The notes beneath the pieces are model-generated. The model ran no database searches and was not told the origin of the DNA. It was given only the letters and a program-made list of their open reading frames with translations. The position numbers and the translations under genes are program-made. From NCBI GenBank assembly GCA_036245525.1, contig BTPG01000001.1:216291059-216355058 (forward strand): a DNA stretch of 64,000 nucleotides, written 5' to 3'. The DNA comes from Semisulcospira habei. Taxonomy: Eukaryota > Mollusca > Gastropoda > Semisulcospiridae. This document shows, piece by piece, positions 30,913-43,867 of the stretch. Positions within the stretch are counted from its first letter, which is position 1. Each line of letters opens with the position of its first letter.

Positions 30913-32605
30913 TGTCACGACACGCCTGACGGAGTCAGGGCGCCGTGGACAATGTGAGTGCTAACACTCGAGAAGCCCACCCACTCTAAATAAATAACAA
31001 CGCCAGTGATAAACAACAACAAATCTTTTATTACCCACTCTTACTCTAACCCCCACCCCAACCCACTAACGCCCCACACACTCACACATACCCACGCATG
31101 CACTCATAACGTATTAACACTTAAAAAAGATTAACATATAAAAAATGACTAACAAGTGAAAATGACTAACAGGTGAAAATGACTAACAGGTGAAAATGAC
31201 TAATATGGCCAACGGCTATACAAGGCGGGTAACTTTGTCTCTGTACAGTGTCCTCTGTCCCACACTAGACAGGGTGGCTCGTAACGTAAGAGTACTACCC
31301 CTACACCACAGAGCACCGTAGCCGCGCTTGCCCACGCACGCCTGTGACCGACGCGCAGAACGTAGGATCCGCCCGCTGTAGCCCAACGTCAAAGTACTTG
31401 TCCAACAGGACTGGCTAGCGAAGGCGTTCCCGCTCCCGATGATGCGTCACCGTTGGTCATGGAAGATGAAGAGATCGAAGGACGAAATCTTCGAAGCCAG
31501 TGCACTGTAAAAGGGCGCATTGTCAGTCAAAGTGCCAACACAGTTAATTCTGGCCTATTTGACACGCATCTACTCACAAACCACGTGAGTTGTGTCTCGT
31601 CTCACCCTAATACCCGCCTTGGCCATATTAAATATACAATCATGGATATGAAAGCTTCCTATGTACATTCAACATTCACCAGGTCTGCACTATTCCATCA
31701 CACTAACATTAAGCTAGCACAACCACTTTTGTATAATAACATTGCCACTGCTAAAACCAACATTATCAAAATATCCACATGTACATACAACGATATGAAA
31801 TAATCACCAGCAACCACCCAACGTGACAATCTTATTACGTTGCATCTAGGACTTAATACAAATATATTTGAAAGGATACCCACTTTAATTCAATTTAACA
31901 ACATGGCCCTTTAAATATACTGATACTCGGCGACAGCCGAACATAAACTAAATCCGACACCCACCACATTACAACCCAACCTAAAAAAACATGGTTAAAG
32001 ACTCGATTAAAACATCACTAAAAAACTAGACGAACATACCCTTCCGAACCTATGTACACATTCAAACACCCGAGAGCACAGCAGCTAACTGAGGAAATGG
32101 CATGAACGTTTACCTGTCACTGGTGAGTCCTCCGGCAGGACGAGACAAACAAGACGAACACTGACGAACCGGAGGGGTCTTCTGCTGAGCAGCAGCCGTG
32201 GTCGCTAGTCTCTTGGACACCCACACCCAGGAACACTGGCCGTGGTCTTGCAGGGAGGGTAAAACAACCCTCACACAGCTTGTCAAGGGCTCCAAACGAG
32301 GCCGCACCCTGACCCAGACTCTCACTTCGCTGGCTAACTCCGCTGACTGACTGTAATATCCCTCTGCTACCTCGCAGTTTAACTTTACTCTGAACACTGT
32401 TCGGTTAAAGCTACTTGGCTAAAGCGTGCAACCGCTGTAATCGCTCACTGTTAAGCTTGCTGCACGGGCTTTACGATTACGCTCACACTACATTTATTAA
32501 CTTCCCTAAACTAAGGCTATTTACAGAAGTCGGCGACCTACACTTATTGACAAAAAAACGACTTGGCAAAAAAATAAAACAACATGTCACATCCGTTACG
32601 TGACA
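30913..32605 (-). repeat. 5' LTR (element orientation), 1,693 bp
   Basis: Near-identical to 24,223-25,910. It is five bases longer owing to one extra A near 31,987 and one extra CTGA near 32,345. About four substitutions were seen by eye (for example at 24,234 against 30,924). It presumably carries the promoter for minus-strand transcription. Confidence 0.93.
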
Positions 32606-33725
32606 GACAGTCTACCTCATCGCTCCGTGAACCTCTTCCTACAGTGTCCGACAGTCTACCTCATCGCTCCGTGAACCTCTTCCTACAGTGTCCGACAGTC
32701 TACCTCATCGCTCCATGAACCTCTTCCTACAGTGTCCGACAGTCTACCTCATCGCTCCGTGAACCTCTTCCTACAGTGTCCGACAGTCTACCTCATCGCT
32801 CCGTGAACATCTTCCTACAGTGTCCGACAGTCTACCTCATCGCTCCGTGAACCTCTTCCTACAGTGTCCGACAGTCTACCTCATCGCTCCGTGAACCTCT
32901 TCCTACAGTGTCCGACAGTCTACCTCATCGCTCCGTGAACCTCTTCCTACAGTGTCCGACAGTCTACCTCATCGCTCCGTGAACATCTTCCTACAGTGTC
33001 CGACAGTCTACCTCATTGCTCCATGAACCTCTTCCTACAGTGTCCGACAGTCTACCTCATCACTCCATGAACCTCTTCCTACAGTGTCCGACAGTCTACC
33101 TCATCGCTCCGTGAACATCTTCCTACAGTGTCCGACAGTCTACCTCATCGCTCCGTGAACCTCTTCCTACAGTGTCCCACAGTCTACCTCATCGCTCCGT
33201 GAACCTCTTCCTACAGTGTCCGACAGTCTACCTCATCGCTCCGTGAACCTCTTCCTACAGTGTCCGACAGTCTAGCTCATCGCTCCGTGAACCTCTTCCT
33301 ACAGTGTCCCACAGTCTACCTCATCACTCCGTGAACCTCTTCCTACAGTGTCCGACAGTCTACCTCATCGCTCCATGAACCTCTTCCTACAGTGTCCGAC
33401 AGTCTACCTCATCGCTCCGTGAACCTCTTCCTACAGTGTCCCACAGTCTACCTCATCGATCCGTGAACCTCTTCCTACAGTGTCCGACAGTCTACCTCAT
33501 CGCTCCATGAACCTCTTCCTACAGTGTCCGACAGTCTACCTCATCGCTCCGTGAACCTCTTCCTACAGTGTCCGACAGTCTACCTCATCGCTCCGTGAAC
33601 CTCTTCCTACAGTGTCCGACAGTCTACCTCATCGCTCCGTGAACATCTTCCTACAGTGTCCGACAGTCTACCTCATCGCTCCGTGAACCTCTTCCTACAG
33701 TGTCCGACAGTCTACCTCATCGCTG
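32606..33725 (+). repeat. 44-bp minisatellite, about 25 copies, in LINE-D coding region
   Basis: Units beginning GACAGTCTACCTCATCGCTC at 32,606, 32,650 and so on, with a few substitutions (CCGTG or CCATG, CCTC or CATC). One partial unit is left of the LTR element (24,190-24,222). The unit encodes part of the LINE-D C-terminus (LREPLPTVSDS). Since 44 is not a multiple of three, the frame changes at each unit. Confidence 0.95.
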
Positions 33726-33985
33726 AGGCAGCCGCCGTGAGGAGACTGTCCTTGCTCGTCTTCACATTGGCCATACGTATCACGCACTCTTTCTTATTGA
33801 AGGGGAGGAACGCCCCTGGTGATTCGCCTGCGACGAGCCGTTATCGGTGAAGCACTTCTTGACATCATGTGCTGACCTAATCGATATCAGGCGGAAACAC
33901 AATACAGCAGACTCTTTGAAGGTTTTGTTTCGGGACGTTCCCCCGGACAATATCTTCAGCTTTCCATTAGGAAGCCATTTTGTTT
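33726..33985 (+). pseudogene. LINE-D C-terminal Cys/His segment
   Basis: Right of the array the LINE-D frame resumes: REETVLARLHIGHTYHALF, one stop, then CDEPLSVKHFLTSC followed by LIDIRRKH and FRDVPPDNIFSF. The RLHIGHT motif and the C-x6-7-H-x4-C finger end many Jockey/I-type LINE proteins with an RNase H domain. Non-functional because of the array, the LTR element and the stop. Confidence 0.75.
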
Positions 33986-34140
33986 TACAAACTTGAAGTG
34001 TGTGTAGTCTGTATAAACCTGACTGTTCTTATCAACTCCACAGTCTGCAGACGTGTACGGTTGACCTGTGTGGCCTTTTAGCTAATATTACTTTAAAACT
34101 GTATCTACATCATGTGTTAAGACTTTTCCTGTATCCCACA
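33986..34140 (+). mobile_element. LINE-D 3' UTR part
   Basis: Matches 55,105-55,260 (TAGTCTGTATAAACCTGACT, TTGACCTGTGTGGCC, TACATCATGTGTTAAG) and then diverges, so the terminal AACT tail is missing here. Confidence 0.65.
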
Positions 34141-34699
34141 TAATTTTCACAGCCACAGGTGAGGTGGGGAACAGGCTCCACTGGAACACAGTCTCATGTA
34201 TGTACACTGTCTCGTGTGACAGATTATTGCATGGTGAAGTGACTAAGAATAGTGTCAACAGTAATAAATTATGTACTAACAGGTAGTACTAGCAGCAGAC
34301 TAGTACCAACGTTGACTGAAACAGTGACCACTGCAACTTTATAACTTTATCATGATTGGACTCATACAGGTATGTTAGTAGTACAAATGAAAAACCGTTT
34401 CTCACAGCGCAGCTCCCCTTCCCCCCCACCTCCACCCCCTCCCCCCCCCCTCACCCCACCCCTCTCCCCACAGACTTGACCGCACTTTTTTTTCAGTACT
34501 CCGCGTTGTCATTGTCATTTGTAGTGCATGCATTAATCCACAGGAACAGAACCATAAACTATTAATCAGATTCAGACCCCTGCCACCTCCCTTCCATTTT
34601 TCTTGCCCTTTATCGCATCACTTAGATCTTTAATTTCTTTAAAATGCTGTGGACATTTCTTCCTGTAGATACAGTCCCTGACATACAAACAACAAACGT
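34141..34699. other. no recognisable feature
   Basis: Unique-looking A/T-rich sequence with an interrupted C run (34,418-34,470). No gene or repeat match was seen. Confidence 0.35.
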
Positions 34700-34953
34700 A
34701 ACGCGCTTATTTTCAGTATGTTGCCTTTCTGCTTCATTGTTATGTCGCATTTGACAGCAAGCCACGCGCAGCACATCCATGTTTAGGCATACTGCTTCGA
34801 AAGAGGGGTGCCTATTGATGCAGGAAATTTCAGTGTCGGCCTCCACCTTGCCATCTTCAATCCGTTCGTAAAAACGATCATCCTCAAGGCGACAGCATCT
34901 GTTTACCGGAGCAGAACCATGCACACAGCACCCACACTTGCACCTGACGACAT
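34700..34953 (-). CDS. exon-like fragment of a P2X7-ballast-like Cys-rich protein
   Basis: Minus-strand open stretch preceded by an acceptor-like pyrimidine tract and CAG (34,954-34,975). It reads RCKCGCC, then NRCCRLEDDRFYERIEDGK, then ISCINRHPSFEAVCLN and MDVLRVACCQMRHNN. The Cys pattern and the CI-x-HP-x-F-x-VCLN signature are those of the zinc-binding P2X7 cytoplasmic ballast domain and of many invertebrate proteins carrying it without the channel. After ~residue 80 the similarity is lost, so a donor site or decay lies near 34,700. No other exon was found. It could be a live gene exon, a retrocopy or a relic. Confidence 0.5.
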
Positions 34954-34975
34954 GGGAAAGACAGTTTTTAGTTCA

Positions 34976-35241
34976 AAATTGCATTTTAAATATTCAGATA
35001 CCAGCTATTAGTATTAGTTTACAGCTTGTGAAACAATCCATTCTTGCACCTGGATATATATCTCATAAGTGTGTGTGCACACATTCAAACACCCTATAAA
35101 CATAGCAGATGAAACATTTCAAGTGTATTACTTGAAGTACACATTCTTGAAGAACAAATAAAGATATGGATCAATTGGTGCATTTTGCTATGTATGTCAA
35201 AGTAGTGGCAATTCAAAGATGATACTTACCTTTATTTACAA

Positions 35242-35287
<46 letters not shown>

Positions 35288-35771
35288 AGTAATGAGATTG
35301 AGATAACCATGCAATTTTAGCAATTTTTGTTTACATGTAGCATAGGTCACTAGTGCAGTGAACATACTGTGAGAAACTTGAGGCAGCCTTAGGCCAGCCT
35401 GTGAGCATGCGGTAAACTTTAGCAACGTCACATCATTAACTATGACATTAATAACGACGATAATAAAACAAAAGCGCACATCAAAACGCAATCTAATACG
35501 ATGAATGTACTATGTCTGCTTACCAGCCCGTGGGGTGTTCGCTGCGCACTGGCCTCTCCGGCGTGGTTGATCTTTCCGCTCTTTTCTATTTGTTTGTGCA
35601 AGAGGCTCACACAGAATTTATAAGGTTTGAGGCCTCGCGGTGCATCTGCTTTAAAACAAATCTGGTGAAGCCACGTAAGAGTCCGAATCAGAACTTTCAG
35701 CTGATGAGCTCATTTTCTCTGTCACAAGTTAGCAAGCTGTCCCTAGACGTAAACAAACCGAGTCATGTTTG
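34976..35771. other. no gene; 44-bp poly-A tract
   Basis: Includes a poly-A run at 35,243-35,286 and an AATAAA at ~35,156 on the plus strand. Otherwise nothing recognised. Confidence 0.35.
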
Positions 35772-35895
35772 TGACGTCACTTCCGCCGAGCGCCAAATCT
35801 GAAAATTTGTTCGGCAGTCGTCGGAACCGGGTACCGTGAATTAGGGATTTGTGAATTCGTATGTGTTTTTCTGCTTGAACTGTACACAAGTAAGT
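35772..35895 (+). promoter_or_regulatory. possible promoter: CRE plus ETS-like site and donor-like sequence
   Basis: TGACGTCA at 35,772-35,779 is followed at once by CTTCCGCCG. About 110 bp later CACAAGTAAGTAC could serve as a splice donor. Weak evidence; no downstream exon was identified. Confidence 0.25.
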
Positions 35896-36039
35896 ACACT
35901 TTGTGGACTGAAAGTGACTTTGATATGTTTATTTTGTGGCTGATTGATCCTAAGTTCGATTCATTGCATCAACACGAAGCCCCATGCCGAAATGGTAAGC
36001 GACCCAACGCCGTGACCACCATTTTACTAGATAGCTGCC

Positions 36040-36115
36040 CTTTAATCTGGCTGACCAGACTTGTACCCTTCCCGCCGTGAGATGGCTTTAGTTGCCTGCT
36101 CGGCGTTAAACCCCA

Positions 36116-36194
<79 letters not shown>

Positions 36195-36219
36195 TTACTA
36201 ACTAACTAACTAACTAACA
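36040..36219 (+). mobile_element. LINE-D 3' terminus with AACT tail
   Basis: GGCTGACCAGACTTGTACCC, then CGCCTGCTCGGCGTTAAAC (TTGCC here), then an (AACT)n tail of ~105 bp (36,113-36,219). Same end as at 40,897-40,975 (minus) and 55,265-55,345. Confidence 0.8.
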
Positions 36220-36328
36220 CAAAAGGATCGCTCTGATCGTAGAGCGGACTGCTCCAGACAGAAGCGGATTATCTCAATGTCTCCGTTATAAATGTTCTTA
36301 GTGTTACATCATGTCTTACGCTGGGAAC

Positions 36329-36405
36329 AAGGGCTGACAACCCATAAACCCTGGCACGTGCTACGCACAAGGGCTGACAACCCATAAGCCCTGACGTGCT
36401 ACATA
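36329..36405 (+). repeat. two-copy direct repeat
   Basis: AAGGGCTGACAACCCATAA with its downstream flank occurs twice about 37 bp apart. Confidence 0.7.
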
Positions 36406-36419
36406 AGGATGCGGATCGG

Positions 36420-36562
36420 CCATGATGGTAGAATAGCTTGGTGCCTGTTCTGGAGACAGATCGACCGTGCTAATTCAAGAGTGGTGTCAGAATAGCTTGC
36501 CGCCTTTAGGCGCCAAGCCGACACCACCCTTGAACTATCATGGTCGATCTGTCTTCAGAATT
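36420..36562. mobile_element. TH2 hairpin, rearranged
   Basis: Two left-arm segments (AATAGCTTGGTGCCTG and AATAGCTTGCCGCC) precede one right arm ending GACCACC-type TH2 sequence (CACCCTTGAACTATCATGGT). Looks like a nested or duplicated TH2. Confidence 0.6.
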
Positions 36563-36884
36563 GTGACGTAGACCACAAAGGATATCTAAACAAAACAAAA
36601 AACACAAAAAGACAACTCCATTCATGTAAATGAGTTCACCTATGAATTTTCAATGTAGTACAATGAACGATTTCACTTTGTCCTTTTCTGCTTTTAAGGC
36701 AGCAGAATTTTTCCTGTGCGCGCAAGGGGCAGTAGAAAAATACTGTACTACGTGTGCCTAGGTACACGGGATTGTGAAAAGAAGGGTAGAAAAATCTTGG
36801 TTGAGACACGTCAACATTGAGAACCAGTTGTGTCAGCAAATTTTAGCTTTAATTAAACGCGCGCCACGGAGTACTGAGATCTCT

Positions 36885-37099
36885 TGACCCATTATATCCT
36901 GAGGCTAATTTTTAGATTTGTTTATTTCCTATGAAGGCTACATTACAGATTAGAGATAGGAGATAGATCAACCATTTTAGTTCAAAGGTGGTGCCAGAAT
37001 AGCTTGGCGCCTCAGGCGCCAAGCTATTCTGGCACCACCTTTGAACGATCATAATCAAATTAATTTCAGGCAGTGGTGTATCGAAATGAAAACGGTTAA
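36885..37099. mobile_element. TH2 hairpin element, subtype b
   Basis: A near-perfect hairpin centred at ~37,014 (GCCAGAATAGCTTGGCGCC and complement). Ends ACCCATTATATCCTGAGG and AAACGGTTAA. Confidence 0.75.
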
Positions 37100-39545
<2,446 letters not shown>

Positions 39546-39756
39546 TTACACCACAAAATTGCCTAGGTGTTGCCTTTTCAAAATTAGTCTGTCTTCTTGC
39601 ACTGCAACACCACATAAAGCTTTAGGGATGCAATCCGCGCTGTACTAATGGTGCTACCAGTAAATTCTGGAGGCAGCTTCTAGTACATGCGTTGTGTCTG
39701 CCATTTTCAGGTTACGCCGTATGCCTACCTGCTTAGATTCTCACGAGCAAAATGTA

Positions 39757-39881
39757 ATCCCTTAACCGCCGGGACAACGCGTACGTATTACCGTGCCCAG
39801 ATGCATGAGACATCTTATGAACCTCCTCAGTGGCGGGAGCTCATGAGGATTGGAGTCTCTTGTTAGTCCTATCTTCTTTAA
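39757..39881. mobile_element. TH1 element, decayed
   Basis: CCCTTAACCGCCGGGAC at the left; hairpin remnants GAGACATC, GGGAGCTCATGAGGATTGGA and GTCTCTTGTTAGTCC. Its right end coincides with the TTAA that starts the next TH2. Confidence 0.65.
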
Positions 39882-40175
39882 CCCATTCAGCCCTGACGCC
39901 CAGCAGGAGGTGGGTCGACCAGGATAATTCGGCGCCAAGCATCGCCGTAGGAAACCGCTCACCGTAATCTGTTTTCGTTTCCAAAGAGGAAGAAACACGA
40001 GGAGAAACGTGTTGGAACACTACTTCGTGAGTATCTGAAGTCTATCGCCTGGCTAGCGAATCCTCTCAAGATGGCGGGGCGGCAGCTTCTGGTGCCAAGC
40101 TAATCTGGCGCTACTCTTGAATTATCATGGTCAAGCCATCTCCTGCTGTAGGGATCCGAGGCTAAAAGGAGTTAA
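39878..40175. mobile_element. TH2 element with ~110-bp internal insertion
   Basis: Ends TTAACCCATTCAGCCCTGACG and GGCTAAAAGGAGTTAA. The left arm breaks off after GGATAATTCGGCGCCAAGC and the right arm resumes at TTCTGGTGCCAAGCTAATCTG. Foreign sequence (39,955-40,085) separates them. Confidence 0.7.
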
Positions 40176-40682
40176 CAGCAGTTTGGACACGCAGCAATAG
40201 CACACGCGTAATCGCACTTATTTATACTGCGCTGCCGTTAGCATGTCAGTCTATTTTTAGCTGTTTCTTTCACTGATAGCGTTGTATTTCTAGAACGGAG
40301 TGGAGTCATTGTCAGGTTACTTGATATACAGACGACGTGTGCTGAACTGGATTGTCCTGTGTCTAAATGAACCTGTGTGTAGCGTTTCGTAACCATCTGT
40401 ATGTTTGAATAGTCACGATGGTAGTGGCGGCTGTCAACATTTAGTTCAGTGAAGGTAATGTTAGAAGTTAGTGATAGAAGTTAGTGTTCATGGATTGTTT
40501 TCCCGCGCGAAATTCGGTACCACTTTTTCAAGCTTTATTTTCAAGTTCATCATTGTATGGTGGCATTTTGTACCCAGCCATGGTACTTTTTTTTATTCTC
40601 GAGGGAGGGGGTGGGGGGGGGGGGTGGTGGTGGTGATGTATTAAACTTACAGTCATTTGCCAACACAAAGCTAATTTTATAG
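40176..40682. other. no gene; G-rich run
   Basis: Unique-looking sequence with an interrupted G tract at 40,603-40,635. Confidence 0.35.
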
Positions 40683-40765
40683 ACAGTCAACTCATTCAGC
40701 CCGACGCACGTAGATCCCAAATTTTGGAGGCGTCATCTAACGACCATGCACCTGTTGCAGGAGAT
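40683..40765. mobile_element. TH2 left half
   Basis: CAACTCATTCAGCCCGACGC, GGAGGCGTCATCTAACGACC and GTTGCAGGAGAT are the left flank of TH2a. The rest is replaced by the palindrome that follows. Confidence 0.65.
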
Positions 40766-40782
40766 CACTGTTAGTGATTTCC

Positions 40783-40842
40783 CCCAGTGTGCAACACAGC
40801 TCAGGCCGACACTATCGGCCTGAGCGGTGTTTGCACACTGGG
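40783..40842. mobile_element. 60-bp palindrome
   Basis: CCCAGTGTGCAACAC and GCTCAGGCCGA with their complements around a 5-base loop. No other copy is in the window. Confidence 0.7.
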
Positions 40843-40896
40843 AAAAGAACTCACAGCCTTAACTAGTCTGTGCACGTCCGTCTGTGTGCAGGCCAT

Positions 40897-40975
40897 TCAG
40901 AGTTAGTTAGTTAGTTAGTTAGTTAGTTATTGGGGTTTAACGCCGAGCAGGCGACTAAGGCCATCTCACGGCCGG
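40897..40975 (-). mobile_element. LINE-D 3' terminus (minus)
   Basis: An AGTT tail followed by GGGGTTTAACGCCGAGCAGG is the complement of the LINE-D end at 36,040 and 55,265. Confidence 0.75.
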
Positions 40976-41142
40976 CAGGCCATTCAAAGCCGAAGTCGGC
41001 ACTAGAACCTTTTGCACACCGCGTATTTTTCACGAATCACGGATCACGTCAATTGCCCTTCACGAGTCACGAAACCCTAAACTATACTGATGACGTGTCC
41101 GATTTCATCCTAATACACTACTCCTTGAAATAAATTTGACTA

Positions 41143-41240
41143 TGATAGTTCAAGGGTGGTGCCAGAATAGCTTGGCGCCTCACTGAGTCGCCAAGTTATT
41201 CTAGCACCACCCTTGAACTAAGATGGTTGATCTATCTCCC
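41143..41240. mobile_element. TH2 hairpin
   Basis: Hairpin ATGATAGTTCAAGGGTGGTG to its complement with apex TTGGCGCCTCACTGAGTCGCC; flanks TGACT and GATCTATCTCC. Confidence 0.7.
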
Positions 41241-41413
41241 AATCTGTAATTTTGGAGGCGTCATCTAATGACTATTGACACAGTTGCAGGAGATGGCTCG
41301 ACCATGATAATTCAAGGGTAGTACCAGATTAGCTTGGCGCCGACAGGCACTACCCTTAAATTATCATGGTCGATCCATCTCCTGCTGTAGTGCGTCAGGG
41401 CTGAGTGGGGTAA
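41241..41413. mobile_element. TH2 element, full right end
   Basis: TTTTGGAGGCGTCATCTAATG at the left, hairpin with shortened right arm, then TCCTGCTGTAGTGCGTCAGG and GAGTGGGGTAA at the right. Directly adjoins the preceding TH2. Confidence 0.75.
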
Positions 41414-42154
41414 GCCTTGCGGTCACGGCTTGTTCATACATGTGCGGTTTTGATCTGTGAATATGGACCTTCCAGCTCTCAGCCAGCACACTGACCCGCA
41501 CAGGACTTCCTGCCGTAAGGTAGAAAATCACGAACCAGTAAACGATGTCACTGACACAATGGTCAGCATCACACAGGAACTCTGTGCCAAAAGACACTGT
41601 GTCCATTTTGAGAAAAACGACATGTTAACTGTTAAACAATGAAAACCTCGCTTTTCTCAAAGAATACACACATGGCTTTTGTCATATGACGATAGAATTG
41701 CGCACGAGTTGATATGTGAGTTTGGACCATGCGGCGAGGAACCGTTAGGTGAAAAATTCAGATCAGGGCATGAAATCACAAAACAGCACGCAGGTCAAAC
41801 GTAAAGTGTGTCAGTGTGATTTTGAACCTTCTGGCGAAAAATCGCCAAGTCCAGACTCACACACACGTTAGATTACCCCCACCCACCCCCCATCGCCCCC
41901 TCACCCTCCCTCACCCCCACCGGCTTCCCTCCCCCCCCCCCCCCACACACACACAACTGCACCCACCATCACCTCGTTCGGAGACACGGAACCAGGCGGT
42001 CACACCTCCTTCACTTTCAGGGGGGAAGGGGGGGGGGGGGGGTATTATTTTTGTCACAGATAATTAAGAGTAAAACTGGATTTCCGTGGCACGTACTCAT
42101 ACAGTAACTGTACAGAAGTCACGTGTGTTGGTCTATGGATATCAGGGCAAATAA
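41414..42154. other. no gene; C- and G-runs
   Basis: Unique-looking sequence with C-rich (41,930-41,943) and G-rich (42,018-42,041) runs. No gene was recognised. Confidence 0.35.
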
Positions 42155-42232
42155 TCGACCATGATAGTTCGAAGGCGCCAAGCTACCCTTGAACTATCAT
42201 GGTCGATCCATATGCTGCTCCACCCCGTTAGG
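42155..42232. mobile_element. TH2 hairpin remnant
   Basis: ATCGACCATGATAGTTCGAAG and CTTGAACTATCATGGTCGAT are arms with most of the apex deleted. Confidence 0.65.
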
Positions 42233-42482
42233 CCGTCCAAACTGAAATCACAGAACAGCGCGCAATAACAACAGGCCAGTCTACACTAAGATCTGCCAAC
42301 AGGCGTGAGGTTATGAAGCTAAACAACAGGCAACACAGACCAGCGCATCTCAATAATTAATATAAAACGGACGATTGTGTACATAAAAAGAAAGGCGTCC
42401 ATGTCGTCAGCCCTGTTGACGCCGGGAGTTTGAGAGACAGGCCCCGCGAGGCGGCAAAGAGTTAGACCGGGGAAGGGCCGTG

Positions 42483-42712
42483 TGACGTCACATCAATGGG
42501 GTCGATCCTAATGCCATGTCAACCTGCAGCTGTTGCCATGGCAACCACTGAACGTGATACTTTTTTACGTAAATGCTGCATGATCGGTGCACATGCGGGA
42601 AGGCATTAGCAGTGGCGTGAGCCGGGCGGTAAGATCCAGCAGCACACGCCGTGCAAAACACCTCCCTCCGGTATAAACCGGCATTGACCTGAAAACTGAA
42701 CTGGGGCTGTTC
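42483..42712 (+). promoter_or_regulatory. promoter-like cluster: CRE, X-box and TATA
   Basis: TGACGTCA (42,483-42,490), a perfect RFX-type X-box GTTGCCATGGCAAC (42,532-42,545) and TATAAA (42,672-42,677) lie in order within 195 bp in otherwise unique sequence. The X-box fits the GTNRCC-RGYAAC palindrome bound by RFX factors. A start site would be near 42,700-42,710 on the plus strand, but no exon was recognised downstream, only elements. Could be chance or a relic. Confidence 0.35.
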
Positions 42713-43077
42713 TGTTCATTAGTCGATCTTCCAATTGCAGTTGTGCGACGAATTTATTTATTTATTTATCGATTTTTTTTTATTACTATTCTATATTTTG
42801 TGGATTTGGGGGGAATAGCATTCTGGTCTTAACGCTGTCAATATCAGCATTCAGATTAGTCTGCGTCCGACAGTACACTAAATTATTTGGCCGCTCAACT
42901 CTGGTGATTGCCAGACGCCAAGCAAATCAGGCACTAGCCTTGCACCATGCTTCAAGTTTTGTTGGACTGTTCCGTTAATTTCCCAAGATCCTCCAAGTTG
43001 TTATGTCTCACATCATCAAGTTCTGCGACATAGGCGTCAGTCAAGTCAGTCTTAAAATTGATTTGGTGTCAAGACAG

Positions 43078-43081
<4 letters not shown>

Positions 43082-43128
<47 letters not shown>

Positions 43129-43129
43129 A
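43082..43129 (+). repeat. (GA)n microsatellite
   Basis: GA dinucleotides with one GG interruption. Confidence 0.9.
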
Positions 43130-43149
43130 TAACATACAAGCCGCCTGGT

Positions 43150-43382
43150 TTAACCCATATCATACTGAGGCTCAAAAAGCTTCAAACTATGATGTGTCCC
43201 ACTGCCATATGCAAGCTACATTATAGTACTTACAGATAAGGATAGAGACCAATGGCTTTAGTTCAAGGGTGGTGCCAGAATAGCTTGGCGCCTAGAGGCG
43301 CCAAGCTACTCTGGCACTACCCTTGAACTATTTTAGTCAAACATATTTCACACATTGGTGTATTCCGAATGATATGGGTTAA
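43150..43382. mobile_element. TH2 element, subtype b, full copy
   Basis: TTAACCCATATCATACTGAGG to CGAATGATATGGGTTAA with TTAA at both ends, 233 bp, central hairpin with apex TTGGCGCCTAGAGGCGCCAA. The best example of subtype b. Confidence 0.85.
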
Positions 43383-43867
43383 AATTGTCAACCAGAAACT
43401 TGATTTTAACCCTATCGCTGCTGTAATCAAATGAAGCACGATCGGATCATCTTTTAGACAGGAACACTTTCTTGACATCGATACTGACTTTGCTGATGCC
43501 ACATCGGGTGTGACCGTGGTCGTCGGACAGATGGTTGATGATTAATGAAACTAACTGAAGGAACTGAAAACAGTTTTCGGGCAGGCCCTGTACTGCGGCA
43601 AGACATTTAGGGCCTACTTCCCCCCGGGGGCTCCCCCCTCATCCCCCGCCCCACCCCCCATCCCCTACCACCGCCCCCTCTCTCCGCGCACACACACCCC
43701 ATCACTGCCAAGTTTTGCGGCAGACCCGATAAAGGGCTTGCAAGAAAAAAAAAATGTTTGTATGAGGGCATTTGTGTATGTTGACGGTGGGTGGGTTGTT
43801 GCTGCTGGTGGTTTGAGTAAAGGCCGCAAAACTTTCGGGGGAGGGTGCAAGATTATTGTTTGGTGGT
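43383..43867. other. no recognisable feature
   Basis: Unique-looking, C-rich at 43,621-43,700. No gene was found. Confidence 0.35.

Larger units (their letters stand above)
24223..32605 (-). mobile_element. Ty3/Gypsy-type LTR retrotransposon with integrase upstream of RT (Gmr1-like)
   Basis: An 8,383-bp element on the minus strand, with LTRs starting TG and ending CA, and a 5-bp target duplication GACAG (24,218-24,222 and 32,606-32,610). The internal order is coiled coil, SCAN-like Gag, zinc knuckle, protease, integrase, RT, RNase H. Only ~75 bp separate the RNase H stop from the LTR, so no integrase follows the RT. This Copia-like order in a Gypsy-type element is known from the Gmr1 group. 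The LTRs differ by about four substitutions and two small indels, so insertion is recent. Coding is broken by one stop and one frameshift. Confidence 0.92.
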
